Translations under genes and position numbers: made by a program
NCBI RefSeq assembly: GCF_042686195.1
Contig: NZ_JBHUOQ010000001.1
Span: 1,488,001-1,552,000, forward strand
From: Corticicoccus populi
GTDB lineage: Bacteria > Bacillota > Bacilli > Staphylococcales > Salinicoccaceae
Reading direction: 5' to 3'
DNA: 64,000 nucleotides
The notes under the pieces: generated by a model
What the model was told of the DNA's origin: nothing
Databases searched by the model: none
What the model saw: the letters and a program-made list of their open reading frames with translations, nothing else
Shown here: positions 41,815-49,141 of the stretch, in pieces
Numbering within the stretch: the stretch's first letter is position 1
Layout: every line of letters starts with the position of its first letter

Positions 41815-41913
41815 ACTTATCATCTCCTATAACAACAGTAACATAGTTAGGAAGGTATATGTAATTTATCCTTCGATGATGAATTCTCTTAATTATTGAG
41901 ACCGGTGAAATGA

Positions 41914-41942
41914 GTGACAGAATTAAATAAATATGATATAAT
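41914..41942 (+). promoter_or_regulatory. strong promoter driving the structured RNA
   Basis: GTGACA (41914-41919), a 17-bp spacer and a perfect TATAAT (41937-41942). No open frame of useful size begins downstream before the terminator at 42154-42182, so the product is likely an RNA. Confidence 0.7.
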
Positions 41943-41948
41943 ATATAA

Positions 41949-42182
41949 GGTTATAATATACACAAGTGATTAAAGACCACTCAGCCACTTCCTAACAAGG
42001 ATGTTGCGACTGTGATAATATAAATACACTAGAAACTCAGTGTATAGTCTGACAGAGCCCGAATATCTGTCCATAACTTGAATTAAGTTAGATATCCTAA
42101 TATGAGATATTCATATTCGAGTTTTATATATGCGCCCGTAGAAGGGTACGTCGAGACACATACTAGTTAATGTGTCTTTTTT
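41949..42182 (+). ncRNA. putative structured non-coding RNA, about 230 nt
   Basis: Between a strong promoter and a clear terminator lies a non-coding transcript with a chain of local hairpins: TACACT/AGTGTA (near 42026-42045), GACAGA/TCTGTC (42050-42070), AACTT/AAGTT (42076-42089), CCC/GGG in CGCCCGTAGAAGGG (42133-42146), and the terminator AGACACAT/ATGTGTCT with a T run (42154-42182). It matches no RNA family I can name. It is not a tRNA, tmRNA or known riboswitch, as far as I can judge. Confidence 0.55.
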
Positions 42183-42240
42183 ATTTCTAAAATTTGAGTA
42201 GACCCTTTAATTAGGTTAATACTAGTTTACATGTTACACT

Positions 42241-42334
42241 TACATATACAGTTCACCAAAGACTGAAGTTAGACTCCTTATCTGTGCGGTAAGGACTTTC
42301 ATATAAGACCAGCCACTTGGGTTGGTCTTTTTTT
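42241..42334 (+). ncRNA. second small RNA or leader with two hairpins
   Basis: Contains TCCTTA/TAAGGA (42275-42295) and a terminator-like hairpin AAGACCA/TGGTCTT with T7 (42305-42334). A TTGAGT at 42194 is a possible -35, but the -10 is poor. It could be a small RNA in its own right or an attenuated leader of the gene at 42414. Confidence 0.4.
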
Positions 42335-42413
42335 AATTATAGATGCTTTCTGCCAATAAAAACCGGCCTTGGTGAGCGTCTTTTTGGATAATTTAGTTTA
42401 GGAGATGAAAAAA

Positions 42414-42665
42414 ATGGAAGATAGAAGTAAACTTACTTTAAATACTTATTTAACAGTCGACTTCACTTATGCGGAAAAGGTACCGTTCGAGGATCGTGAT
42501 ATTGCTACATTCATAAATGATTTAGCAAAAGATACGAAATTTATAAAGGATTATAGAGGGGTATGGCATAATAAAGATTGTATCTTAAGATTTAGACGTA
42601 AGGAAGTATCAGAAGAACTAGATAAACGTTATGGTAGTCCTTTATATGATGAGTTAACACAATAA
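42414..42665 (+). CDS. hypothetical protein, 83 aa
   Basis: A soluble protein, starting M-E-D-R-S-K-L-T-L-N at ATG 42414, which lies 9 nt after AGGAG; the ATG at 42405 directly abuts that site and is rejected. A mixed beta/helix pattern with a basic end (L-R-F-R-R-K-E-V). No family recognised. It follows the hairpin leader at 42241-42334. Confidence 0.6.
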   Translation: MEDRSKLTLNTYLTVDFTYAEKVPFEDRDIATFINDLAKDTKFIKDYRGVWHNKDCILRFRRKEVSEELDKRYGSPLYDELTQ

Positions 42666-42744
42666 TTTATAAAATAGGCCTTTAAATTCTTCCTTATAAA
42701 TAATCGTTGTTTTACTTACTTTCTTATATATAAGGAATGGCATA

Positions 42745-43187
42745 CAGCTTGAATCTATGATTAAACATGCTAGGTCAGGAGATAAAATATATATTACGAA
42801 AAATAGACCGCCTGGCACGTTCTATCATGGATTTAAACAAGATTGTCAGTACATTGAATGAGAAGGGTGTATCTGTGTGTTTTATACAGGATAACTTAAC
42901 CTTTGAAGCAGGTAACAATTCACCAATGAATGCACTGATTTTTAACATGCTGGGAAGCTTTGCACAGTTTGAGCGTGATCTAATCATACAGCGGGCTTCT
43001 GAAGTGCGTGAGCGTGTTAAGAAGCAAGGGAAAACACCTAGGTAGACCATCACAGCCTAAAGAGAAAATAAGCCGAGCAGTAAGCTTATTTAACGATAGA
43101 GAGAACAATAGTTTAAGTGTTAATGATATTGTAGACATGACTGCTGTGCCGAGAGCTACACTGTATAGAGAGATTAAGAAAGTGTAG
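42745..43187 (+). pseudogene. serine recombinase (resolvase/invertase) remnant
   Basis: The readable middle part (K-I-D-R-L-A-R-S-I-M-D-L, then G-S-F-A-Q-F-E-R-D-L-I-I-Q-R) is the second half of a Tn3-type resolvase domain. Upstream, I-K-H-A-R-S-G-D-K-I-Y-I-T-K lies in another frame; downstream, L-F-N-D-R-E-N-N-S-L-S-V and the helix-turn-helix A-V-P-R-A-T-L-Y-R-E-I-K-K-V are in a third. The first ~55 residues with the catalytic serine are missing. With two or more frameshifts and a lost N-terminus it cannot be active. Confidence 0.85.
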
Positions 43188-43400
43188 TATGGAATATATA
43201 ATTTGTGACGCCTAATAAATGCTGATTTATCAATGTTTTTTGTTAAATATTAAGTTGTTTTTAATGTAAAAAAGTCTTAAAAATGTGACCAAAAGAGTAC
43301 AATAAGTGATGGAAATACCATAAAATCAGAAAAAAAATAGTAAATGCTGTGTTTTTAGTTTAATATAAGGGTATTAGAAATATGGAGGAGGAGAGCTCTA

Positions 43401-43898
43401 ATGATTAAAAATGAGCACTTTTTTAATAATATTGATGATTTGATTGGATATATGAAATCTAGGTATCAGTATATATCTCCGTTAAAACTTCAAAAGGGAT
43501 TATACTTCCTATTTGCATACTATACCCAATTGTATGGGCAAAAGTTACAAATGGCTAGTGGACTGTCAGAACAAGATTTCAGTGATTATCCTAAGTATTT
43601 ATTCGGTGAAGATTTCGAAGCATGGAGATATGGTCCTGTAATAAGAGATGTGTACTTTAAGAATAGAAACGGAGAGTACACCGATGATTTTAACGAGGAT
43701 ATATTTGAGGGAGATACAGGCAGAGAAATTCAATTATTTATTGATGATATATTAGATGACCTTATGAGAACAAGCGATTTTAACTTGGTTGATAGGAGTC
43801 ACGAAGATGAATCGTGGATTACCGCATATCATTCAGGCGGAGGAACAGGTACTATACCAAAGGAAGATATAGTGAAGGATTATTCAAAGAATAGTTAA
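43401..43898 (+). CDS. Panacea-domain (SocA-type, DUF4065) antitoxin
   Basis: A 165-aa protein with the Panacea landmarks: S-P-L-K-L-Q-K-G-L-Y-F-L-F-A-Y-Y, then F-E-A-W-R-Y-G-P-V and a C-terminal S-H-E-D-E-S-W. This domain is found in SocA and in PanA antitoxins, which neutralise very varied toxins encoded next to them and are frequent in phages and islands. GGAGGAG precedes the ATG. The following gene starts one base after its stop, the classic toxin-antitoxin layout. The AT-rich 43188-43400 presumably holds its promoter. Confidence 0.85.
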   Translation: MIKNEHFFNNIDDLIGYMKSRYQYISPLKLQKGLYFLFAYYTQLYGQKLQMASGLSEQDFSDYPKYLFGEDFEAWRYGPVIRDVYFKNRNGEYTDDFNEDIFEGDTGREIQLFIDDILDDLMRTSDFNLVDRSHEDESWITAYHSGGGTGTIPKEDIVKDYSKNS

Positions 43899-43899
43899 T

Positions 43900-44484
43900 A
43901 TGTCTAGATTAGATAGGAAAAATAACTTATTCAAATCAAATCGATTTGATCAAAAACGACTAATCCCAGAAGAAGAACATAAACCTATACGTATAGACGC
44001 AGAATCCCTTTATTCTAAGCACATTCCTGAAGCAGAATTTACAAATTTCTTAAACAAAAGTAATAAATCTGATTTTGAAAAAGGGATGGTAGACTTTACT
44101 AATAATCCTGATAGAATTTTTGAATATACTAATGGTGATGAATCTGATGACTTAGAAGAAGAATTACAAGAAATATTAAAAATATGTTATCCCGATAAAA
44201 GTCCAGATGATTTTGAGTTTATTATGAAAACAAGATGGAGATCATTGCTTGATGATCCTAGTGCCTTTAGATTGTATTTCGCTTTGAATCTTGAAGGGGA
44301 TTGCTACAATTTAATATTAGTAGATCCTTTGCATTTATGTATACCAAGTGCTATTCAAAGACGTGAAAAAACGTATATTAATAATAAAAGTAATAATATT
44401 TGTATCTCTGAGAGTGTTCGATATATAAAAGAATCACTTTTTATCAAAAGCAAAAATATATTAAGGGAAGTAAGTTTAGATTGA
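43900..44484 (+). CDS. putative toxin partner of the Panacea antitoxin, 194 aa
   Basis: A soluble, acidic protein with no signal peptide. The C-terminal half (F-R-L-Y-F-A-L-N, then L-I-L-V-D-P-L-H-L-C-I-P-S) reads like a folded core. I do not recognise a toxSAS, Fic, RelE or nuclease motif, so if it is a toxin its activity is undescribed to me. Assignment rests on its position directly after the antitoxin and on the shared terminator at 44483-44511. Confidence 0.55.
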   Translation: MSRLDRKNNLFKSNRFDQKRLIPEEEHKPIRIDAESLYSKHIPEAEFTNFLNKSNKSDFEKGMVDFTNNPDRIFEYTNGDESDDLEEELQEILKICYPDKSPDDFEFIMKTRWRSLLDDPSAFRLYFALNLEGDCYNLILVDPLHLCIPSAIQRREKTYINNKSNNICISESVRYIKESLFIKSKNILREVSLD

Positions 44485-44511
44485 CCACCTTTCAATAGGT
44501 GGTCTTTTTTT
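44483..44511 (+). terminator. Rho-independent terminator of the toxin-antitoxin operon
   Basis: GACCACCT/AGGTGGTC with a 6-nt loop and T7. The stem begins at the toxin gene's last base pair. Confidence 0.93.
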
Positions 44512-44528
44512 AACTTCAAGGAGATGAT

Positions 44529-44837
44529 ATTATCACATTAATCAACGAACAGGCATTAAAAAAATTGATTCGCGAAGCAGTCCGAGAAGAATTATCCCAA
44601 CAGGACAATGAGCAAATTTATGCCGGTTACGCAGACGTGAAGCAGTTTATGGAAATCTCGGGGATATCAAAAAGAGATATGGAAGATAGAGTAATACCAC
44701 ACCCTGACTTTACGCATTGTGTAAGACGATTTGACGGTGGAACAAAAAGATACATCCACATCAGAGACGGTTTATCAGCATTGGATAACATACTAATTTC
44801 TAGGAGGATTGAGACGTCTTTAGCGATATCTCTGTAG
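44529..44837 (+). CDS. second Xis-like DNA-binding protein with a non-standard start
   Basis: The frame opens after AAGGAG (44518-44523) with no ATG, GTG or TTG in range; ATT 44529 or ATC 44532 are the only codons at start distance, giving 102 aa, the same length as the Xis-like gene at 31885. It then reads L-I-N-E-Q-A-L-K-K-L, and Y-A-D-V-K-Q-F-M-E-I-S-G-I-S-K-R-D-M-E-D with a later R-Y-I-H-I-R, an excisionase/MerR-like fold. Either it uses a rare AUU start or it has lost its start codon. Confidence 0.55.
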   Translation: MITLINEQALKKLIREAVREELSQQDNEQIYAGYADVKQFMEISGISKRDMEDRVIPHPDFTHCVRRFDGGTKRYIHIRDGLSALDNILISRRIETSLAISL

Positions 44838-44907
44838 TTTCTGGAGAAGTTAATATATTTAATTCCATCATTATAACTGGCACATAACTGGCACATGCAA
44901 TAATTAA

Positions 44908-44932
44908 ACCAGCCGATTACGGCTGGTCTTTT
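44908..44932 (+). terminator. Rho-independent terminator near the right island end
   Basis: ACCAGCCG/CGGCTGGT with loop ATTA and T5. It follows the second Xis-like gene. Shortly after comes a GCTCATGTTTTGCTCATG stretch that also occurs (one T longer) at the integrase end near 29815. Confidence 0.9.
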
Positions 44933-45050
44933 TATGCTCATGTTTTGCTCATGTTCTTTAGTAAAAATAGCTGTTTTAACAACTGTTAAAAATAGTAAAA
45001 CATTGATTTAAAGCCATTTATAAAGTATGTGATAATGTATTTTCAGCAAT

Positions 45051-45092
45051 ATTATATTTGCAGGATATACCTGAATCAGTGTTTTAGCCCGT
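45051..45092. repeat. attR: right 42-bp direct repeat of the island
   Basis: Identical to 29750-29791. About 12 bp beyond it begins DNA homologous to the 3' end of the island integrase, so this copy has an island-like flank on its outer side too. That suggests it was once the junction between two tandem islands. Confidence 0.88.
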
Positions 45093-45104
45093 TATTACAG
45101 GCTT

Positions 45105-45335
45105 CATTTTTCCGATACGCTTTTCATAAGCTGACTAAACTTATTTGAAGCATCCTGTTTCATTGTTTTGGTCATACTGGCATAGATATGTTTATTACCG
45201 TGTAACGTCCCTATTCTATACCTGCCTCCCAATAACCTACTTATTTTATCATTTATTAATGTCATTGTTAAGGGATAAATCCTATTACTGACAAAAATAA
45301 AATGGACGTCCTTATATAGAATATGATTCTTTTAG
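45105..45335 (-). pseudogene. decayed 3' end of a second island integrase
   Basis: From 45105 the DNA matches the integrase 3' end (29850 on) closely over ~85 bp, including the codons around the catalytic tyrosine region, then jumps to a section equivalent to ~30065-30170 with many substitutions (the shared TTATTTTATCATTTAT and TATATAGAATATGATT blocks). About 120 bp of the gene is deleted in between and no long frame survives. Orientation and position relative to the att repeat are the same as in the intact copy. Confidence 0.85.
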
Positions 45336-45426
45336 TTTATTTCAAGCTTCACTTTATTAAGCTGCCTTAGTTATTTCATTTTGATAAACATTCAATTACC
45401 TGAAAAGCACTGATATTCTACGATGC

Positions 45427-45675
45427 TTACTTAGCTTTTTTAAAAACTGAAATCAGTAAGTAAACCAATAATATAATTATGAGGATAGAATATCCGATGT
45501 TGAAGGCTTCAATATCGAAGAAATTCACAAAAGATAAGAAAGTAATATTTAAGTCTTGAGCTACGTCCTCTATTCCCCTCACGTCAACTTCTATTTTATT
45601 TAAAAGCCAAAAAACTATGTATACGCCAACGAGTAACACTATCGAATTTATTAAAGCCTTTAGAAAGTTTTTCAT
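45427..45675 (-). CDS. small two-helix membrane protein, 82 aa
   Basis: Hydrophobic segments at ~7-27 and ~58-78 with an acidic loop between, probably exposed outside; the C-terminus is basic (F-K-K-A-K). AAAGGGG lies upstream of the ATG. Not recognised. It lies outside the island, between the integrase remnant and the queuosine genes. Confidence 0.55.
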   Translation of the reverse strand: MKNFLKALINSIVLLVGVYIVFWLLNKIEVDVRGIEDVAQDLNITFLSFVNFFDIEAFNIGYSILIIILLVYLLISVFKKAK

Positions 45676-46015
45676 TCTTTAACCCCTTTTAAATTTTATT
45701 TTACAAATATATGATACAACACTTTTTCATACAATTTCAGATAACACACCAGAAGTAAAATAATCAGCTGCAGCTAAGTAAATCATCCTCAACTATCTCC
45801 CACCCGCTGCAAATGAATTTCTAATCATCATATCATTATTTCCAATATAATCCAATAACAGAGTTAAGAACTAGATACCGTTAATAAAATTCCATATTTA
45901 TTACTAAACTGTTTCACGCTCAGATTTTTATTGTAAAGATTCCAGAGCGGCTGGTGGATTATTATTTGCGAAATTGATAAAATTTAGTGAAGATACTGAG
46001 TAAGGACGGTAATTT
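45676..46015. other. intergenic region upstream of queC
   Basis: About 340 bp without a gene. I searched it for a preQ1 riboswitch, a terminator-antiterminator pair and a clear promoter and found none that I can defend; only AAGGACGG, the ribosome-binding site of queC, is clear. Confidence 0.5.
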
Positions 46016-46669
46016 ATGAATAAAAATAAAGCAGTTGTTGTGTTTTCCGGCGGTCAGGACAGTACGACATGTATGTTTGACGCGCTAAACCGTTATGAAG
46101 AAGTTGAACTGATTACTTTTCAATACGGCCAGAGGCACGCAGAAGAAATCAATACAGCCAGAAAAATTGCAGATGAACATCAATTGAAACATCATGTGAT
46201 GGATATGAGTCTCCTGTCACAGCTCAGTCCGAATGCACTGACCAATCACGACATGGCAATAGAAGAGACAGACTCTGTGCCAAACACTTTTGTACCGGCA
46301 CGGAATATGCTGTTTTTATCTTTCGCTTCTGCACTTGCCTATCAGATTAATGCAGGCGTGATTATTACAGGTGTCTGTGAGACAGATTACAGCGGCTATC
46401 CTGACTGCAGGGATATGTTTATTAAATCGATGAATATTACCGCAAACCTCGCAATGGATAAAAACTTTGTGATTGAAACACCGTTGATGTGGCTTGATAA
46501 AAAAGAGACATGGGCACTGGCCGACTCTCTTGGAAAACTGGATTATATCCGTCATAATACACTGACGTGTTACGAAGGGGTTATTGGTGACGGCTGTGGT
46601 GAGTGTCCTGCCTGTAAATTAAGACAAGACGGTCTCACTGAATACTTATCAGAAAAGGAGGCTGAGTAA
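46016..46669 (+). CDS. queC: 7-cyano-7-deazaguanine (preQ0) synthase
   Basis: A 217-aa enzyme that converts 7-carboxy-7-deazaguanine to preQ0 with ATP and ammonia. The PP-loop S-G-G-Q-D-S lies at residues 11-16, and the C-terminal zinc site is C-Y-E-G-V, then C-G-E-C-P-A-C. Full length. The stop overlaps the queD start by one base. Confidence 0.96.
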   Translation: MNKNKAVVVFSGGQDSTTCMFDALNRYEEVELITFQYGQRHAEEINTARKIADEHQLKHHVMDMSLLSQLSPNALTNHDMAIEETDSVPNTFVPARNMLFLSFASALAYQINAGVIITGVCETDYSGYPDCRDMFIKSMNITANLAMDKNFVIETPLMWLDKKETWALADSLGKLDYIRHNTLTCYEGVIGDGCGECPACKLRQDGLTEYLSEKEAE

Positions 46670-47082
46670 TGTTTTACCAGACGCCCGAACATAACTATCA
46701 ATATGAACTGAATAAAGACTTAAACTTTTCCGCTGCACATCATATACCTGATGAACGTGCGGGGAAATGCTCCCGTATTCACGGGCATACCTACCATGTT
46801 AATATCACTGTTGCCGGAGATACACTTGATGAGCTCGGATTTTTAGTCAATTTCTCCGCTTTGAAGGGCTTAATTATGGATGCCTTCGATCACCGGCTGA
46901 TTAATGATCATGAAGCATTTAAAGACATTCCGCCGACTTCTGAAACACTTTCAAAAGTCATCTATGATATGGTGGATCATTTCATACAGACTGAACAGCC
47001 GAACGACTTAAGATGTCTCCAGATTATTTTAAGAGAAACACCGACAAGCTATGTAGTATACCGCCCAAAGGAGTATCGTTGA
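46669..47082 (+). CDS. queD: 6-carboxytetrahydropterin synthase
   Basis: A 137-aa enzyme of the PTPS fold. The zinc ligands lie in A-A-H-H and H-G-H-T-Y-H, with the catalytic Cys in A-G-K-C-S-R. It makes 6-carboxytetrahydropterin from dihydroneopterin triphosphate, the second step to queuosine. It overlaps queC by one base, with AAGGAGG in the queC end. Confidence 0.96.
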   Translation: MFYQTPEHNYQYELNKDLNFSAAHHIPDERAGKCSRIHGHTYHVNITVAGDTLDELGFLVNFSALKGLIMDAFDHRLINDHEAFKDIPPTSETLSKVIYDMVDHFIQTEQPNDLRCLQIILRETPTSYVVYRPKEYR

Positions 47083-47084
47083 TA

Positions 47085-47798
47085 ATGAAAATACCTGTAC
47101 TCGAAATTTTCGGACCGACTTTCCAAGGGGAAGGTGCTGTTATCGGCCGTAAAACGATGTTTGTCAGAACAGCCGGCTGTGATTACAGCTGCAGCTGGTG
47201 TGATTCAGCCTTTACATGGGACGGCAGTCAGAAAGAAAACATCAAAATGATGACAGCAGATGATATTTTTTATTCACTGGACCGGACGGCGCCGGGCAAC
47301 TATAATCATGTCACCATCTCTGGAGGCAACCCGGCACTCCTTAAGAATTTGTCGGAATTTGTTGAAAAGGCAAAGTCACGCAATATAAAACTCGCTGTTG
47401 AAACACAGGGCACTGTTTATCAGGACTGGCTGAAAGATATTGACGATGTCACCATCAGCCCGAAGCCGCCGAGTTCCGGCATGGATACTGATTTTAACAA
47501 GCTTGAATTGATAATGAACGAACTCAATCAAAACCATTTCAATCTGAAGGTCGTTGTATTTGACGACACGGATTTTGAATATGCGAAAACCGTACACCAG
47601 CGTTACCCCGATACAGATTTTTACCTGCAGATCGGAAACCCTTATCTGGATGGTGAGCATATAGAAAACCATACCGCAAAACTCATGGCCCGCTATGAGT
47701 GGCTGGTGGAAAAAACAATGGCGGATACCGCGATGAATAACGTTCGTGTCCTCCCGCAGCTTCACACACTCCTTTGGAGTAATAAACAAGGTGTATAA
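47085..47798 (+). CDS. queE: 7-carboxy-7-deazaguanine synthase, radical SAM
   Basis: A 237-aa radical-SAM enzyme. The cluster motif C-D-Y-S-C-S-W-C (Cys32, Cys36, Cys39) and the G-P-T-F-Q-G-E-G opening are diagnostic. It forms the deazaguanine ring from 6-carboxytetrahydropterin. ATG 47085 is used; the earlier frame start at 47013 would lie deep inside queD. AAAGGAG lies upstream. Confidence 0.96.
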   Translation: MKIPVLEIFGPTFQGEGAVIGRKTMFVRTAGCDYSCSWCDSAFTWDGSQKENIKMMTADDIFYSLDRTAPGNYNHVTISGGNPALLKNLSEFVEKAKSRNIKLAVETQGTVYQDWLKDIDDVTISPKPPSSGMDTDFNKLELIMNELNQNHFNLKVVVFDDTDFEYAKTVHQRYPDTDFYLQIGNPYLDGEHIENHTAKLMARYEWLVEKTMADTAMNNVRVLPQLHTLLWSNKQGV

Positions 47799-47813
47799 GA
47801 AAGGAATGAAAAT

Positions 47814-48446
47814 ATGAAGATAGATGCATGGCTCGATATCGCCTGCCCTTTTTGCTACATCGGATTAATCAATTTTAATAAAGGGATGGAAGGATACAAC
47901 GGCAGCACACCCCTTGAAATTGAATATAGAAGTTTCCAGCTTGAAAGAACCATCGGAACCGCTCCGACAGAAACACTCATCGAACGTTTATCTGAAAAAT
48001 ACAATCAATCTGAAGAAGAGACAAAAAATATGGTTGATGATGTAGTGACCCGGGGCCGGGACGCTGGAATTGAAATGAATATGGACAAAGTCCTCCCGGT
48101 AAATACATTAGATGCCCACCGGCTTGTAAAGTATGCAGTCACCGAGGGAAAAACTATTGAAACACTTGAACAATTATTTAAAGCCTATTTCAGAGACGGC
48201 ATCAATGTTGCAGACCACGCGGCACTGATTGACATTGCAGAAAATATTGGGCTTGATACTACAGCAGTAAAAGAAATGCTTTCAGGGAATCAGTATAAGA
48301 TGGAAGTCATCAGCGACCAGAATTTAGCCCGTGATATGGGCATCCAGGGTGTACCGTTTTTAGCATTGAACATGCAGTACGCTGTCGGCGGCGCCCGGAG
48401 TCCGGAAGATTACCTGAAAGCCGTCACAGAAATACAAAACCAATAA
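47814..48446 (+). CDS. DsbA family oxidoreductase (FrnE-like)
   Basis: A 210-aa thioredoxin-fold protein without a signal peptide. The N-terminal W-L-D-I-A-C-P-F-C motif (C-P-F-C) and the late G-V-P-F-L cis-Pro loop mark the FrnE/2-hydroxychromene isomerase-like branch of DsbA. Cytoplasmic. It follows queE by 15 bp and may be co-transcribed; a role in queuosine synthesis is not known. Confidence 0.9.
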   Translation: MKIDAWLDIACPFCYIGLINFNKGMEGYNGSTPLEIEYRSFQLERTIGTAPTETLIERLSEKYNQSEEETKNMVDDVVTRGRDAGIEMNMDKVLPVNTLDAHRLVKYAVTEGKTIETLEQLFKAYFRDGINVADHAALIDIAENIGLDTTAVKEMLSGNQYKMEVISDQNLARDMGIQGVPFLALNMQYAVGGARSPEDYLKAVTEIQNQ

Positions 48447-48510
48447 ATTTAAAACACTCTTTCAGTTACTGTCACTTTATAGTATACTGTCACAGTGCAA
48501 ACGAATACGA

Positions 48511-48546
48511 AGAGGTTCTTAGCCCAACCCTCTATAAAAAACTAAG
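48511..48546 (+). promoter_or_regulatory. preQ1 class I riboswitch aptamer
   Basis: AGAGG and CCTCT form P1, the loop carries TTCTTAGCCCAA, and the A-rich tail ATAAAAAACTAAG supplies CTAAG, which pairs with CTTAG in the loop to make the H-type pseudoknot. This is the textbook compact preQ1-I aptamer. It controls queF and the transporter gene behind it. Confidence 0.95.
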
Positions 48547-48553
48547 TCACATC

Positions 48554-48586
48554 AGTCATGTGCCTTGAGGCCGCATGACTTTTTTA
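48554..48586 (+). terminator. riboswitch-controlled intrinsic terminator
   Basis: AGTCATG/CATGACT with an internal GCC/GGC step and T6. An overlapping alternative hairpin (CACAT/ATGTG) starting in the aptamer tail could act as the antiterminator. With preQ1 bound, the tail is held in the pseudoknot and the terminator should form, switching queF and the transporter off. Confidence 0.88.
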
Positions 48587-48608
48587 TTTATTCTAAAGGA
48601 GTGTTTTG

Positions 48609-49094
48609 ATGAGTGATCACACTAAAGATTTAAACCTGCTCGGTGACCAGAATGTCCCCTATTCATTCGAATATAATCCGGGGATTTTGGAAACTTTCGA
48701 TAATAAATATGCGGGACGGGACTATTTTGTTAAGTTCAACTGTCCTGAATTTACGACACTGTGTCCGATTACCAATCAGCCCGATTTTGCAACACTGTAC
48801 ATTTCCTACATACCGGATGTGAAAATGGTGGAATCAAAATCTCTTAAGCTGTATTTGTTCAGCTTTAGAAATCATGGCGGCTTCCATGAAACGAGTGTGA
48901 ATATGGTGATGGATGACCTCGTAAAACTTATGGATCCGAAGTACATTGAAGTGTGGGGAAAATTCACCCCGCGCGGCGGCATCTCTATTGATCCGTATTG
49001 TAATTACGGCAGACCCGGTACAAAATTTGAACAGATGGCTGAAAACCGTATGATGAACCACGATTTATATCCGGAAAATATCGACAATAGATAA
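48609..49094 (+). CDS. queF: NADPH-dependent preQ0 reductase
   Basis: A 161-aa T-fold enzyme that reduces the nitrile preQ0 to the amine preQ1. Diagnostic are F-T-T-L-C-P-I-T (catalytic Cys52) and Q-P-D-F-A, the QueF motif E-S-K-S-L-K-L-Y-L-F-S-F-R and N-H-G-G-F-H-E. Type I (short) QueF. ATG 48609 lies 7 nt after AAAGGAG; the TTG at 48606 is rejected. Confidence 0.96.
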   Translation: MSDHTKDLNLLGDQNVPYSFEYNPGILETFDNKYAGRDYFVKFNCPEFTTLCPITNQPDFATLYISYIPDVKMVESKSLKLYLFSFRNHGGFHETSVNMVMDDLVKLMDPKYIEVWGKFTPRGGISIDPYCNYGRPGTKFEQMAENRMMNHDLYPENIDNR

Positions 49095-49141
49095 GAGAAC
49101 AGGGCTTTGAATTTCTTTCGTAATATCAGGGAGGAAATTGA

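Noticed and set aside
45676..46015. Possible preQ1 riboswitch upstream of queC
   Set aside because: No P1 stem with an A-rich pseudoknot tail could be found, unlike the clear example at 48511-48546.
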